A DNA stretch of 64,000 bases. Origin: Nothophaeocryptopus gaeumannii (Eukaryota; Ascomycota; Dothideomycetes; Mycosphaerellales; Mycosphaerellaceae). The translations under genes and the position numbers were made by a program. The notes under the pieces were generated by a model that searched no databases, had not been told where the DNA came from, and saw only the letters and a list, made by a program, of their open reading frames with translations. Of the stretch, positions 1-11,740 are shown one piece after another. Position 1 is the stretch's first letter. Each line of letters opens with the position of its first letter. The DNA lies in assembly GCA_031771865.1 (NCBI GenBank), contig JASISA010000027.1, positions 1 to 64,000 of the forward strand. Reading direction: 5' to 3'.

Positions 1-240
1 GGTCTCGTACCTAGAGCAGCCTTCTCGATTTTGTATGCGCAACTGTCTTGATCGGGAACGGAAGGAAGAAGTGATGGGACAGGACGTTGCCTTGTTGCGA
101 GCAGCAGGCGTTGTGCACCCGTCATAGTAATTAAGATCGTCGCCCGGTGGCGTGCCTCGGTGTTGTTACAATAGCTTGATACGTGCGTTCGATGGTGCAT
201 CAAGAGCAACGGTTAGGCGTCTCTAGGTCCAGCTAGACAC

Positions 241-2170
241 GGTAGTTAAAGGCAAGGTTCAGTTATATAGTTAAGCGGCATCTTAGTTATAAGGGGTTGT
301 AATATACCTATAGGAAGGGCGTAAGGCTAGCGGTAAGCTTGGGGTTCGCTCTTACTCTAGAGATACCCTAGTCGAATATATATATAGCTACGCTATAATT
401 AATATATTTTTAGGCTACTCTATTTATAGATAATTTTTTCTTTATATTAATAGTACTAAAGTATATAAGGTTATATCTTAATTAATTTAGCTATACTTAT
501 TAATAGTTCTATATTATATTATACTATATTATAATCTAGACTAGAAGTTAAAAAGTCTATTTAGAAGGATTTATAATCTAATAATAGTTTTATAAAGTCT
601 ATTATAGTTTTCTTCTTTATATTAGATAAGTTTTTTTAATCTGTATTTAGAGTTATTAAGTATTTTCTGTACTATTATATAGTATTACCTAGAAATATAA
701 AGAGGTAGTACTAGTCTATTAAAAAAGTAGATATTAATTAATTATTATTAAGTTAAGGTACTTAATAGACGTCGATAGTAGATCTATAACGTAGCAGAAG
801 GTTACGTAATAGGTAGGTCTTAGGTGGGAACTAATATATTTATTATATTAGTTATCTAGTACTACTTCTGGAAGAGGGTAGAGAAGAGATTCTTCTCCTA
901 CTAAGACTCTTAATACATAGGGTATCTATTTCCTTAACTGAAGGAAATAAATTAGACTAGCCTATATATTCTAATGCTCCTACTTAGGATATCTAATATA
1001 CCGTTCTTTGCCTAATCTATATAAGGCCGAGCTGCCTTGCCGCTCCTAAAACTATAGCCTATTCTTTGTTAGTTTAGATAATAGCGACTATCTCCTTTAT
1101 TAGGATATATTCTATATAAATCTTCTTTTACTACTAGAGTCTCTAACGAAGTTATATATAACGTTAATATATTTAATCTCTTATAGGTATAGGTGTCATA
1201 ACTAATAATATGTAGTAATATAGAAATTATATAATCGTAGTAATATATAATTAGCTCATAGATTAATAGTAAGTATTAGCTCGTAGAATTTGCTACTACT
1301 ACAGGGTATACAATAGAATACTATATACTATAGTAAAATATACTAATATAAAGCGAACCTTATCTTATTTGGCCTGTTAGGATATTATTTATCTTAATAT
1401 CAGCGATCTAATAGCCCTTCTACTGTTACTAGTATATTAATTATCGTCTAAAGAGCTAAGATTATCTCTTCCTTTCTCTAGTTAATAATAATATAGTATA
1501 TCTTGTCTAGGTAAACTGATAGCGTTACTAGACTATCCTTAAACTAGCGTAGATCTATAGATAAATAGTATTTATAATAGAGATCTTATAGCGTATTCTA
1601 TCTACTAGTAGTATACTATAGACTAGACTATATATCCACTTCTATAACTTAGTATTCTTATTATTCTTCGCTTTATATCTCTTCCTCTTCTATAGCTATA
1701 TAGCTAGTAGTATCTAAGAGGATAATAATAGTTAACCTAGGAGTTTGCAGTAAATAAGATGAAAATACTAGCTTACTAAGTTAGTAGTAGACTTAAAGTA
1801 GACTTTCGAGTTCTCTGTCTAAGATCGTATTCCTATGTATCTATATCGTCTACTAAGTTATTAGCGGCTTCTTTACCTATATTAGAACCTTATACCTTAA
1901 TCTATATAGTCTAGAGATATCTAGTATTTTTATTTTATTATAGTTATAAGCGAGACTCTATAATTATAGTATTTTAGTAATAAAATTATAGAATTTAACT
2001 TCTGGTAGCTATAGATAGAAGAGGGATCTAGCTAAAATAAGCTAGTAAGATATCTTATTTGAGCCTAGTATAAAGCCTAAGGCTTAAAGAATAATATAAT
2101 AAAAGCGCTATAGTATATCCGCCTAGTTCGTAATTCTATAATTATAATTATATGAAGAATTAGTATTAGC
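241..2170. repeat. TA-rich RIP-degraded block 1
   Basis: The composition changes abruptly near position 240 from ordinary mixed sequence to a stretch dominated by TA, CTA, TAT and TAG words, with few CA or TG dinucleotides and no usable reading frame. This is the expected product of repeat-induced point mutation (C to T in CpA on both strands) acting on a repeated element. The element itself is too degraded for me to name. Positions 1-240 before it have normal composition and no gene I can recognise. The right edge near 2170 is equally sharp. Confidence 0.8.
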
Positions 2171-2629
2171 AATTACACGTGATTACTAATTTGCATGTGA
2201 TTGTGCAATCACGAATTAATATCTATGCTAGGTGGCTCGCGACGCTGGGATGGACATTATGTGGTAAGGGCGAAGACGGAAGAGGTCTGGACACTGCGTG
2301 TGCCGACGTAATAGGCTTCAACTTTCACGCGCTCGACACGCGCTACTGTAGCTTCGGCACGCTTGGCACAGTTTCGACTAACAGACCGAGAACGAGCGAC
2401 ATTCGAGATGTGATGAGACAGTCTGAATATCTTGGTGTTCCAAATCTACGGTTCGTACAATTCAACAGTCATCCGCCTTTGCTAACAGCAAGTCAATACT
2501 GGGTATTCCAAACAGAGCCAACTCAAAACAGCTTCGCCAGGCGCCTCGCTCGAGAGACTAGCCCGATTTACCATGATTCAGTCGCCATGTCCAATTGCTT
2601 GCTCCGTAGGACATATTCGGGGGCTGTTC
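2171..2629. other. normal-composition spacer, no gene seen
   Basis: Composition returns to about even base usage. One plus-strand frame stays open from 2179 to 2703, but it resembles nothing I know and its 3' end runs antisense across the end of the CENP-A copy, so I do not call it a gene. Confidence 0.4.
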
Positions 2630-3230
2630 TCAATCTCCATGCCGCGCGGGATTCTTCACCTGAAGACCACCCCATGCCCCTCGGATCCTGCATTGCTAAT
2701 TGAATATCCTTCTGCATGATCGTGACGCGTTTCGCATGGATGGCGCAAGATTGAGTCTTCAAAAAGGTGTACCAGGAAAGCCTCTGCTGCTTCTTGCAAT
2801 GCTTGATCGCTTGTGATTGCCATCGTGTAACGTTCGCCGAGTTCACGTTCGTCGACACTTCTCGCACCTGCGATATTCTGGTTAGCAGGACGGCCATTTG
2901 ATCTACTTTAGCTCGATACATACCAGTCGCGAGAAGGGCAGCTTTGCCATAAGTAGCTCTGTGGATTTCTGGTATCGCCTGATCTCTCTCAATGCGACTG
3001 TGCCTGGCTTATATCGGTGCGGCTTTTAACTGTCACGACATATCAGTATGCCATCAAGTAGGCGCATCTGATGTTGTATTTTGGGCGCATTGCGCGGACA
3101 ATTGCTCCATTATGCGACATACCTCCAGCAGCGCCTCCACTTTGGCGCGCATTCTTCTTTGCAGGTCCCTTCCTCCGTGCTTTGGCGCGCTGTCTTGTCG
3201 GACTCTTGCCCTGCCCGATCGTCTCGCCAT
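2630..3230 (-). pseudogene. Broken copy of centromeric histone H3 (CENP-A/CenH3)
   Basis: Reading the minus strand from the ATG at 3230, a basic tail opening MARRSGRA is followed, one frame over, by RRKGPAKKNARQSGGAAG. An intron with a GTATGT donor (about 3131) ends in GACAG near 3021. The next exon has PHRYKPGTVALREIRRYQKS and then LPFSRL, the H3 alphaN/alpha1 region. A second intron (GTATGT, branch CTAAC, acceptor TCGCAG) leads to VREVST...TRWQSQAI, ALQEAAEAFLVHLF, CAIHAKRVTIMQKDIQLA and IRGAWGGL. The WQSQ loop, the short extra loop residue and the IMQKDIQLA...RGAWGGL end fit fungal CENP-A rather than canonical H3. At least five single- or two-base frame breaks interrupt it (near 3205, in the VKK codons, after WQSQAI, before CAIHAK, and after KDIQLA), yet both introns keep clean splice sites and I saw no nonsense codon in the pieced frames. 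It could be a decayed duplicate or the real gene with assembly indels. RIP blocks lie on both sides. Confidence 0.85.
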
Positions 3231-3349
3231 GCTCCTCAACTCGCCCTCGCGCGCTCCTGTGCAATGTCCCAAATGCGCAGTCTTAAGCCGGATACACCTC
3301 TTTACAACATCGGTAAAATGCTTTCCCGGGTCGCTTAGGTCCACATATG

Positions 3350-4610
3350 GTTATCTCTATGTTCCCTTTCTAATATAGCTTCTAAAGTCTCTTAGAACTC
3401 TTTCAGGATTTAGCCTAGTTTACTTCTGTAGCTATCTTAAGTAGATTAAGAGCTATACTCAATTATTTAACCTAGTAGTCTTATTATTAGTTAAGGAGGC
3501 GCGAGTATATAAACTATAGCGATTACTAGTAATAGTATCGCTTTACGCTAATACGAGTCCTATAAGACTTTTGCTACCATAGTTCGGAGTTATATAGAGA
3601 TTATAGATTAATTTATCTATAGCTCTCTAACTAACTCCTACTATAAATAGATATTAAATATAACTAGTATACTTTAATTCTATATACTAAATAGTTAGTT
3701 AATAGAGAATTAAGTAAAGTATTAAGAGTAGGAGTATATTCTAGAACTTACTATTATTAGTAATCTTATAGAAAGTAGACTCTAAGAGTATATAATAAAT
3801 TATAAATAGCTTTACAGGCTTCTAGACTATAAATTAGTACTTTAGCTTTATATAGCGTATAGATATAACGTGTCTGAGCCTGAGTAAATATATAGATTAT
3901 TATTACAGAATAGCCTAAATTATTTACTATTTATTTTAAAGTATTTAATAAGTAGATATAGAGAGTTAAAGATCTTTCCCTAGAACTCTAATACTACACT
4001 ATTAATACGAAAACGGTTAACTACTAAGCCGCTAGGCTAGAGAATCCTTTATACGCGATTTTATAGTAGTAGTTCTCTCTAGTACCTAGTATCTCGTTCT
4101 ATTATTACTATTATTCTCTTAGCTTTATTTTAAAGCTAAAAGCTATTATCTATAAGGACTAGTATAGCTATATTAGAGGTATTATTCCTTATTAATACCT
4201 ACCCTGGGAATACCTGCCTATATAACGAATTGGGTCTACGTCTTACTAGAGGTATTAAAGAGGTCTCTAAGATCTCTACTATTACTAGTATATCTAAATC
4301 TTAAATTAGACGATAGTAGGTATTATAGAACCTCTTTAGCTAGCTATTCGCTCTAGAGCTCAAAAAGAGGTAGTAGTAGAGCGATAACTTATAATTAAGT
4401 AGACTAGTTTACTAGAGTATTTAATAAGCTAGCTAGACGCCTATCTTAATAAAATAAGGTAGACTCTATACGACGAATTCGAGCTCGAGATCGCGCTACG
4501 GATAGTATTTAACGTATTCACGAGAGAGAAGTAGTCTCGTAAGGCGTATCGAAAGGTTATAAAGGAGCGTAGTATAGTATTAAGAGGAGTCTAGTAGAAC
4601 ATAGGACTAC
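3350..4610. repeat. TA-rich RIP-degraded block 2
   Basis: A second stretch of TA/CTA/TAG-rich sequence begins about 120 bp upstream of the CENP-A copy start and runs to about 4610, with very few CA/TG steps and no open frame. Its last 100 bp are less TA-rich but still look mutated. It is most simply a RIP-degraded transposable element; the family cannot be read by eye. Confidence 0.8.
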
Positions 4611-5036
4611 ACCTCCAGCTCTTTCTTACACTGCGCTCGATGCGCAAAGGGTGAAGGAGTCTTTCTCAAAGCAGTATTCATAACATACATTCATTGATTC
4701 ATTGATCCGTATCCATGTTCGCGTCTATTGAAGCATTATTGCCATCAGCATCAATTACCCTATATCGTCATGGTCATCGTCGAGTCTTGTTGCTGCCCAG
4801 CACCACGCGTCTACCATGATATACCTCGCAGACCAGCAGACACCAATCTCTCCTCCTCCGCAGAGGTGCCATGATATCGACAACAGCAGCTAGCAACTTT
4901 GAAAACATCTATGGTCGCAGCCTCGCCATCGCCAGCATCCATATCGTCGTAGCTCGCGAACGAAAGCGGAGGATCACATGGTGTGACCGAGGAATTCCGC
5001 GAGGGATGGCCTCAATACATGCTGAAGACTTTCCGT
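4611..5036. other. spacer, no gene seen
   Basis: Normal-composition sequence lying downstream of the end of the minus-strand repeat-protein gene. I see no gene in it. Confidence 0.4.
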
Positions 5037-6505
5037 TCACGTCGTGATCGAAAAAAGGGTGGACAAGTCCTCCACAGTGACAGCGTGGCTAGAGCCAGCA
5101 AGAGCGAGGGTGTGGTCTTGCAGCTCCGTTGAAATCAGGATACCACTGCTGGAGTCTTCAAGGTCTACGGCATCGGCGCCGCCAGTGAGAGCAGCATCAG
5201 CGCCGTCATCGAAACCGACGCGTTAACCTCAAGTATGGTCGAAACAGAGACGCCACTGTCGAAAGTGTAAAGATCCGCAGCAGCTGTACCATCTTGAACG
5301 GCGCTATTGTTGTCGTCCTCAAGAGTCGTATACTGCGCGAAGAGAAGTTGGTCATGCTCGAGAGTGGCGACTTCCGCGAGGAGAGATTGGTCGTCGATGG
5401 ATTGGGGAATGACGTCTTGTACGCGGTTATCGGCAAAGGTGTATGGCGCGGAAAGGTCGCAACTGCTGCCGTCCTGGAGAGCGATGTCTTGCATGGAGTA
5501 GTCGTAAGTGGCGAATGGCGCGAAATCGTACTGGGTACCGCCGTTCTGGAAAGTGATACCCTGAATGAAGTCGTCGTCAATGGCGGATGGCGCGAGAAGC
5601 CCGAAATGCTGTCATTCTGGACAGCGATACCTTGTGCGACATCGCCGTAATTTGCGGATGGCGCAAAAAGGTCTTGACTGCCGCTATCATGCAGAATGGA
5701 GTTCTGCCCGAAGCTATCGTAGGCGGTGTACTGCACGGAAACATACGAGTCCAGAACTTCAGCGAGCATGGCATCGTTCCGGGTTGTGGAAAAGCGGGAT
5801 TGCTTCGAAGCGTTGTGCTCTTCGACGTCGTGGAACCGGCCCAGAGCCCGGACTTCTTGAGCAAAGGCATCGTTTGATGGCGACGTATTCGACGAAGACG
5901 AGTCCAGAACTCCCGAAGACGAAGCCGAATCGACCTTGTGTTCTCCGACGTGACCGATCTTGTCCGGAGCCTGAGTTCCTCCGCAAGTGGCATCGTCTGA
6001 AAGCAGAACAACCGGCGAGAATGAGGGCAGTAGGTCGAAGAGGTGGAATCAACATCGGACTCTAACAGGCGAGTGGTGTGCTCCGCGACATCCTCAATTC
6101 GGCCGAAACCGTCGACTTCGACATCTTGGTCGCGGTTGACGTTTGTGGGCTTGTAGACGCAGGTCGTTGTCAACACCCAGCAGAGTCTATCAGTCAAGGC
6201 GCTCGAAGTAACCCCAAAAGTTTCTACCGACCCGACACTCACCGAAGACAAGCTTTTGCACAATCTCGTGAGCCGCAGCCAACACCATCTGCTTGTTCAT
6301 CTTGTGCTGGTGAGGCTTCGCATGCGCCATCGACTACCAAGCTCTGCGCCTCTAGCAGCAGTGAGGATACAAGATCCTGGTATTCGGATGAGTTTTTGAA
6401 AAGCCTGTGAATTTCATGCAGGTGGTCCCGGAAGCGGTCAAGCTGCTTTACATTCACGGAGCCGTTGCACTTTGTTGACGATCTCTTCTTTTTGGGAAGA
6501 AGCAC
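5037..6505 (-). pseudogene. Broken gene for a D/Q-rich tandem-repeat protein
   Basis: I do not recognise the family. The minus strand carries protein-like, acidic sequence that jumps between frames. From about 6000 to 5610 one frame has three NDA/DDA-type units (DDATCGG, NDAFAQE, NDAMLAE) spaced about 30 residues apart. From about 5690 to 5330 there are four or five degenerate units of 22-24 residues of the form APxAxYxxxxQDI (for example APSANYGDVAQGI, APFATYDYSMQDI, APYTFADNRVQDV). The frame then shifts near 5222 and continues through FDDGADAAL and TELQDHTLALAG to a TGA at 5037-5039. Two of the shifts, near 5605 and 5222, would be healed by one extra G in a GG pair. Upstream, 6263-6505 holds another open segment including RFRDHLHEIHRLFKN and a GTGAGT donor near 6240, so an intron or a further break lies around 6000-6240. 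The 5' end is unknown. Confidence 0.45.
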
Positions 6506-8400
6506 ATCCGCGAGCCTTGCACAGTGCCCAAGATATCGTCATTACATCTTCAGAGTTGGGTTTTCGGAGTGTGGCCCGCTTGCCTTGATCTCTCTCGACG
6601 TCTTGCGGTATGAGATGGTGCTGCTGGCCATGACGCTGAGGAGGGAAAGGGGTGTGAAGACTGTTGAAGACACAAATCCTGTCGCGCAGGGCAGAGTGCT
6701 GTTGAGAGAGACGTCGACAGGGACGACGAAAGCCACAGACCAGGTGCTACCGTGCCTTCCCGAATGGCGACAACTGGCAGAGAGCACCGCAAGCCTGGAA
6801 TTAAGACAGGAAGCATGCAATGATCCTGTCCGTCCTGCTTGGCACCGAGGACTGCAGGGCAGTGGGTGCGAATACGTGGCGCTGTGTCATTGCGATAGAT
6901 AGCAGAGAGGAAGCGCCAGCGCGAACAATACCAGGAAACATGCCCTGTTCCGTTGCGCAGAGGCATCGGCAAATGGAATCTCAGAGCCCACGGATTTCAT
7001 GACTGGGTGCGTCAGCGAGAGAGCCAGCAGAAAGTATAGCCAAACCAGCGAAGATACCAGGAAGCATGCCTTTCCCGCGGTGTGAATGCATCGGCGACAG
7101 GGCCTTCAGAGGCCACGCACGGAATCCATGGGCTGGATGTGCCGCAGAGCATGGCCTCTCAGGCAGCGGGCGAATACCTTCTGGGAGTGTCCAGCTCACC
7201 CTCGATGGCCTGCCGGCGTCCAGCAGCTGCCGTGCTTGCAACAGAGGAGTATGACATTGAGCGCGCACGCGCCGTAGCGCCCGCTCGAGCGGTGTTCCAT
7301 CTTTGCCCTGGAGACCGTCTGGCAGACAGCTGGCAGACAGTGGAGCGCCTTCACCCAGCCGCTCATCTGAGACCTCAGTTTCTGAATCCCGCGCGGCTTG
7401 GCGGGCACTGGGACGGATCGCGGACGATGTCGTTGGGTTCGATTCGATGAGGAGATGACAGCAGCGACAGCGAGAGAGCGACGACCGTGGATTGGCGGCG
7501 ATGAGGTGAAGGGCAGCGAAAATGAGATATTGAGTTGGAGGTGGAGGTTACTGTGGTGTTTGGAGGTGGAGGAGGAGCAGGTGGTGAGGAGGAAGCACGG
7601 CCTTTCCAAGCCTTGCTTCTTACGGTACCGCGGTATGGTGTGTTTGTCGGCTTGCCGCGCTCCAGCTCGTGTGCGGACACCATTCGGGAAGACATAACGA
7701 CGACAAAGCATATCACTGCACTGCGCTGGCATGGGACAACCCAGTGTATCGAGTCAGTAGCCTCACTTTCGGCGCCCTCTTACTGCGCGATCTTCCCGTC
7801 GGCTCCTTGTGATGGTAGCGGCTGAGGTGCACTTCTTTCGCGAGACAGGTCCAGGAACTACATCACGCATATTCCGGCTGCTGGCAGCCTGCATATGAAT
7901 GCCCCTTTCGGTGAGTACAGGAACATTTGGATGTACCCTGGGTGTATATGCTACCCATGTTGTAGTACAATTGACACTGTCCACCCGCATCTACTTCGCC
8001 CTTCTCCTTCTTTCACCTTTTCTCTTCGTCTCCCCGTTCCATCACGATGTCCGCGAGCCTCGGCGACCTTCATTTCAGACTTCCCGTTGCTTGAGCAGAA
8101 ACGGGATGCGATCGGTCAGTCTCTCTACGAAGAGAACTGGCACAGCTTTGCTTTCACTTCCGGCCGTCAGTCTGCAGCTGCGTACGATTGAGAGCTTGGT
8201 TGGAAAGATTGTGCGGCCTGTTCTTGTTCGTTGTGGTGCTTTGGGGTGTTGGACAGCTTGGGAGGTATCTCCGACCTGGACTTTAGGACCGATTTCTGGA
8301 ACCTGTCGCGCCGGACGCGACATGCATTTGCCCCGGTTGTACATTAATTGTACATTACTGTACTATGTATTGTACTCATAGCGTGGCTTGAGCGGTCGCT

Positions 8401-8455
8401 CTCCTCTTCAACCCATCCTGACCGTAAGACTTCAATGCAGGAAGGTGATGGGCGA
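8401..8455 (+). repeat. imperfect 55-bp direct repeat, copy 1
   Basis: Starts CTCCTCTTCAACCCATCCTG and ends GGTGATGGGCGA. Copy 2 lies 153 bp downstream with only a handful of substitutions. Similarity resumes loosely after the copies (both reach TCGGTCTGG or TGGGTCTGG). Confidence 0.7.
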
Positions 8456-8553
8456 AAAAGGAGACTTGGGTCTGGTTTTTGGGGTTTCTTTGAGCTTGTG
8501 TAGTATCATTGTATTTATACCGTACTTACCAGAAAGTTGCGCGGCTAGCGAGT

Positions 8554-8608
8554 CTCCTCTTCGACCCATCCTGACCGTAAGCCTTGAACGCAGGAAGGTG
8601 GTGGGCGA
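8554..8608 (+). repeat. imperfect 55-bp direct repeat, copy 2
   Basis: Starts CTCCTCTTCGACCCATCCTG and ends GGTGGTGGGCGA, matching copy 1 at 8401. The shared core TGACCGTAAGCCTT appears once more near 8739. Confidence 0.7.
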
Positions 8609-10766
8609 ACGACGATCCCTCGGTCTGGATGTTGAGAGCATTTGGCTGCGCAGGCTGCGCCATCATACTTTAGCCTTCGAGCTGGGTCATGGAGGTGTCG
8701 TAGGGCTGTCTTGGTAGTGACTCTGCTTATCGAGCGAACCGTGACCGTAAGCCTTTACTACATAGTTGTAGGCTAAAGATTTTTCCCAAAAAGCTTCTTC
8801 GACAGGCGCATCGCGGTCTGCTGTGCTCTTTCAACAGCCCGTATTAAATAGGCAAAACGAGATGAGTGACTGTGACACACACGCGCATAAGACAATCTTT
8901 GTAAGGAGAAGAGGAAGTGGAGAGGAGATATAACTTCAATCTTGGGCCTCCCGAAGAAAGAGGTAGGGTCACAATGGTGTATACTGATGCCGTCGCTCTT
9001 CGGGTCGAAGGTTTGTAGCAGATATTTCTTCTTTCATAGACTGTCGTTCGCAATCGACGGAAAACGGTTGATTATGAAGTCTGAAACAAGTTGCGGAGCT
9101 GAATCTTCGTCTTTTCGACGTGTGCGTAGCTTGGTCGAAATGTTTATGTTAGGCCTGCTGCAAGGTAGAGCCCTGTTTCGTGATGCCTTTTCTCCTCAAT
9201 GGAGACTGACTTCGACTCTAGTGGCAGTTGATTCGTAGTCGGAGAACAGGTAGAGCAGGTGAAACAGTAAGAACATGTGCTCTCGGGCTCAAGTGTTACC
9301 AGGAGGTTTGATTGCTGCTGCTATCGGCTTCCAGCACGATGCATGTTCTGGCCAAAATCTTCGACTCGGACAGGAGTCGACGTGAGGATGCGCATACATG
9401 CACCTTGTATTCTGTAGGACGTTCGTCAGTTGATGTTCAATTCAGCTGGCGGCGAGATCTCAGGAGCTTTTCACCGGCGAACATCGAAGCTTCAATTCTC
9501 GACATGCCTCGGAAAGTTTGGGCACAAAAATGCCACCTTCACTATGAGTAGCCTTATATGTGTTTGCTCAACAGCCTCTAGCGTTCCCGAGCGTCGCTGT
9601 TGCAGAAGAAGCCGCCTCTTCCGCCTGTCTGAAGCCTTTGCAGCTTCACAGCTTTGAGTCAAGAACCATCATCTACGCCGGTGTGGTCATTGCAATGAGC
9701 ATGCACCGTTCTCGGCGCCGCCGTCTTAGTTCCAGGATGATACTCTGAAAGTAAAGTATGCATCACTGAAGCTATTCCCCGTCCGATGCGACTTTACCTG
9801 GCAAGGAATGCACATGCTGCGTGTCCAATACCGCGAGCGCAATCCTTCAGCTCATTCGTGGTCGTCTCTTGAAATGGCCACTGCTGTGAGCTTCGAACAG
9901 GGTCGTAGCGTGGCTTGCTTGGTGGCAAAGGCTCTTGCTCATCAGGCTCTCTGATGCCAGCCGCAAGGCTTTGGGTGGGCGCGTCGTGGGTGTTCGAAAG
10001 GTTGTCCATCTTGTATTGATAGCTGGCACTAACCACATGCTTGCCTCCGACAGCGTCATGGCGCTGCACTGCGTTGCCTTGTCCCTTCTTTCTTCTTGAC
10101 CCGTACCACGAGCTGACGCGCAGGGCATAAGTTATGTGGAGTGATTCTGCAGTCACGTCTGCGAGGCGGTGACTCGTTGCCGACAGTCTCGTTACTTTTT
10201 AGCTGCGCGACAAGAGAAACCACCTTGTCGTGTTACGTAATCAAGTCAAACTTGTACGTACATCGCCCAACATGTCGTCTAACGACAGACCAACAACAAC
10301 AACAAAGCTCCTAAAGGATTACCCTCATTAGAGATGCACACGCAAGCGTGAGTAGACGTGAAACTTCGCCGCAGCGTTATCAGCGAATGCGCATTACAGC
10401 TGGGAGTCAACGGCGCCAGACCGCTAATGATATACGCCGAAGGATATAAAGATCAAGACGAGAGATTCGCATCTCCGCCGCCGCCGCTACTGCCAGCTTG
10501 GCCCTATATACTGGACCTGTGAACTGGACCAGCCGAGTTCAAGGAAGGCCGGATTTCTTGATTAACCCGAACTCGCCCATCTCCTCCAATTGGAGCACGC
10601 CGGACTTTCATTCGGAAAATGGCTTGTATCAGACAATCGACTTGATGCTTATCGCCTTAACTGCAATGCTATTAAATCGGTCACTCCCATCGAGGCGTCG
10701 ACGAGGCGCCATCTACACGCAGAGTTTTGAACATTGCTCGTGGTCATGATTTGCCAGTCTACGACG

Positions 10767-11740
10767 ATGTCGACAGCGCGGATGAAGGCGGTGTCTCCGG
10801 GGTGACACTGCCCACGATCGCCGGGACATGCTGCGCATGGGAAGACGCAGGAGTTCACCCGCAGTTTCGGCTTCCTGGAGCGCTCTGGGCTTCGTGTCAG
10901 TATATATGGCATCGTGGGAGTTCGTCCTGGTGTCGCTGTCGGTTGGCTTCTCGAATGGTGGTATGCTGGGCTGTTCTGGTAAGCAGGATTCCATCAGATT
11001 GCAGTAATGTGTGGTGTTTGTGCTGATGGATGTCTTCTTGCACAGGTGCTTCATCATGACAGTAACATGCTACGCCACCATTGTGGCTAGCTTGGCAGAG
11101 ATGGCTTCAATGGCACCGACTGCTGGCGGGCAATATCATGTATGGGCATCGTAGGCCACTCTGCGCGTCTGGAAATTGCTAACGTAGTCTTTAGTGGGTC
11201 AGCGAATTTGCACTCCCAGAGTACCAGAAGATCCTCTCTTATGCCTCTGGATGGATGCCGACCCTCGGATGGCTTGCTTCAGTCGCCAGCAGCACTTTCG
11301 TGGTGACGACCCAGATTGAAGCCATGATCCAGGTCACTCGTTCCGAGTGCACTTTCACCAATTGGCAGTACTTCTTAATTATGCTGGCTTTCACGATAAT
11401 CACGATCTTCTTCAATACCTGGGAGCGTCTTTCTTGTCTACACTGGAGACAGCTTGCTTAGTCGGGCATCTTGCGTGCTTTCTGGTCGTAATGATTCCTT
11501 TACTAGTCTTGTGCCCGAAGAAACAGCGCCAGCGATGTCTTCTTGGACTTTCAGAACAGCAGCGGATACTCGAATATGGGTACCGCCTTCCTGATCTCGC
11601 AGGTCTATGTCATACTACAACTTTGGATCAGACTCAGTCGTCCACATCTCTGAGGAAGTTGGAGATGCATCACTAATAGTGCCGAGATGCATGTGGTGGT
11701 CCTGTCTTGGCAATGTGGCGCTGGGCACACTCTCGTTCTT
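10767..11740 (+). pseudogene. Truncated, frame-broken amino-acid permease (APC family)
   Basis: The N-terminal half of a fungal amino-acid/GABA-type permease is readable in pieces: AHDRRDMLRMG, a first membrane segment (FVSVYMASWEFVLVSLSVGF), then after an intron (GTAAGC donor near 10979, acceptor CACAG near 11045) CFIMTVTCYATIVASLAEM and APTAGGQYH, the family's conserved GGQYHW stretch split by a second intron (GTATGG to TTTAG, about 11140-11194), then WVSEFALPEYQKILSY and GWMPTLGWLASVASSTFVV. The frame shifts near 11420 into LGASFLSTLETACLVGHLAC, again near 11520, and again near 11610 into GSDSVVHISEEVGDASLIVP. Homology stops near 11740, so the C-terminal half is missing. Several shifts would be healed by lengthening a homopolymer by one or two bases. 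The ATG at 10767 is the best start. Confidence 0.75.

Larger units (their letters stand above)
6506..10766. other. 4.3-kb stretch without a recognisable gene
   Basis: Normal base composition and many short open frames on both strands, none with a fold, motif or codon pattern I can support. It contains the imperfect 55-bp direct repeat at 8401 and 8554. Given the indels in neighbouring genes, degraded coding sequence may be hidden here. Confidence 0.4.

Noticed and set aside
2179..2703. A 174-codon plus-strand frame before the CENP-A copy
   Set aside because: It overlaps the antisense end of the CENP-A copy and has no likeness to a known protein.
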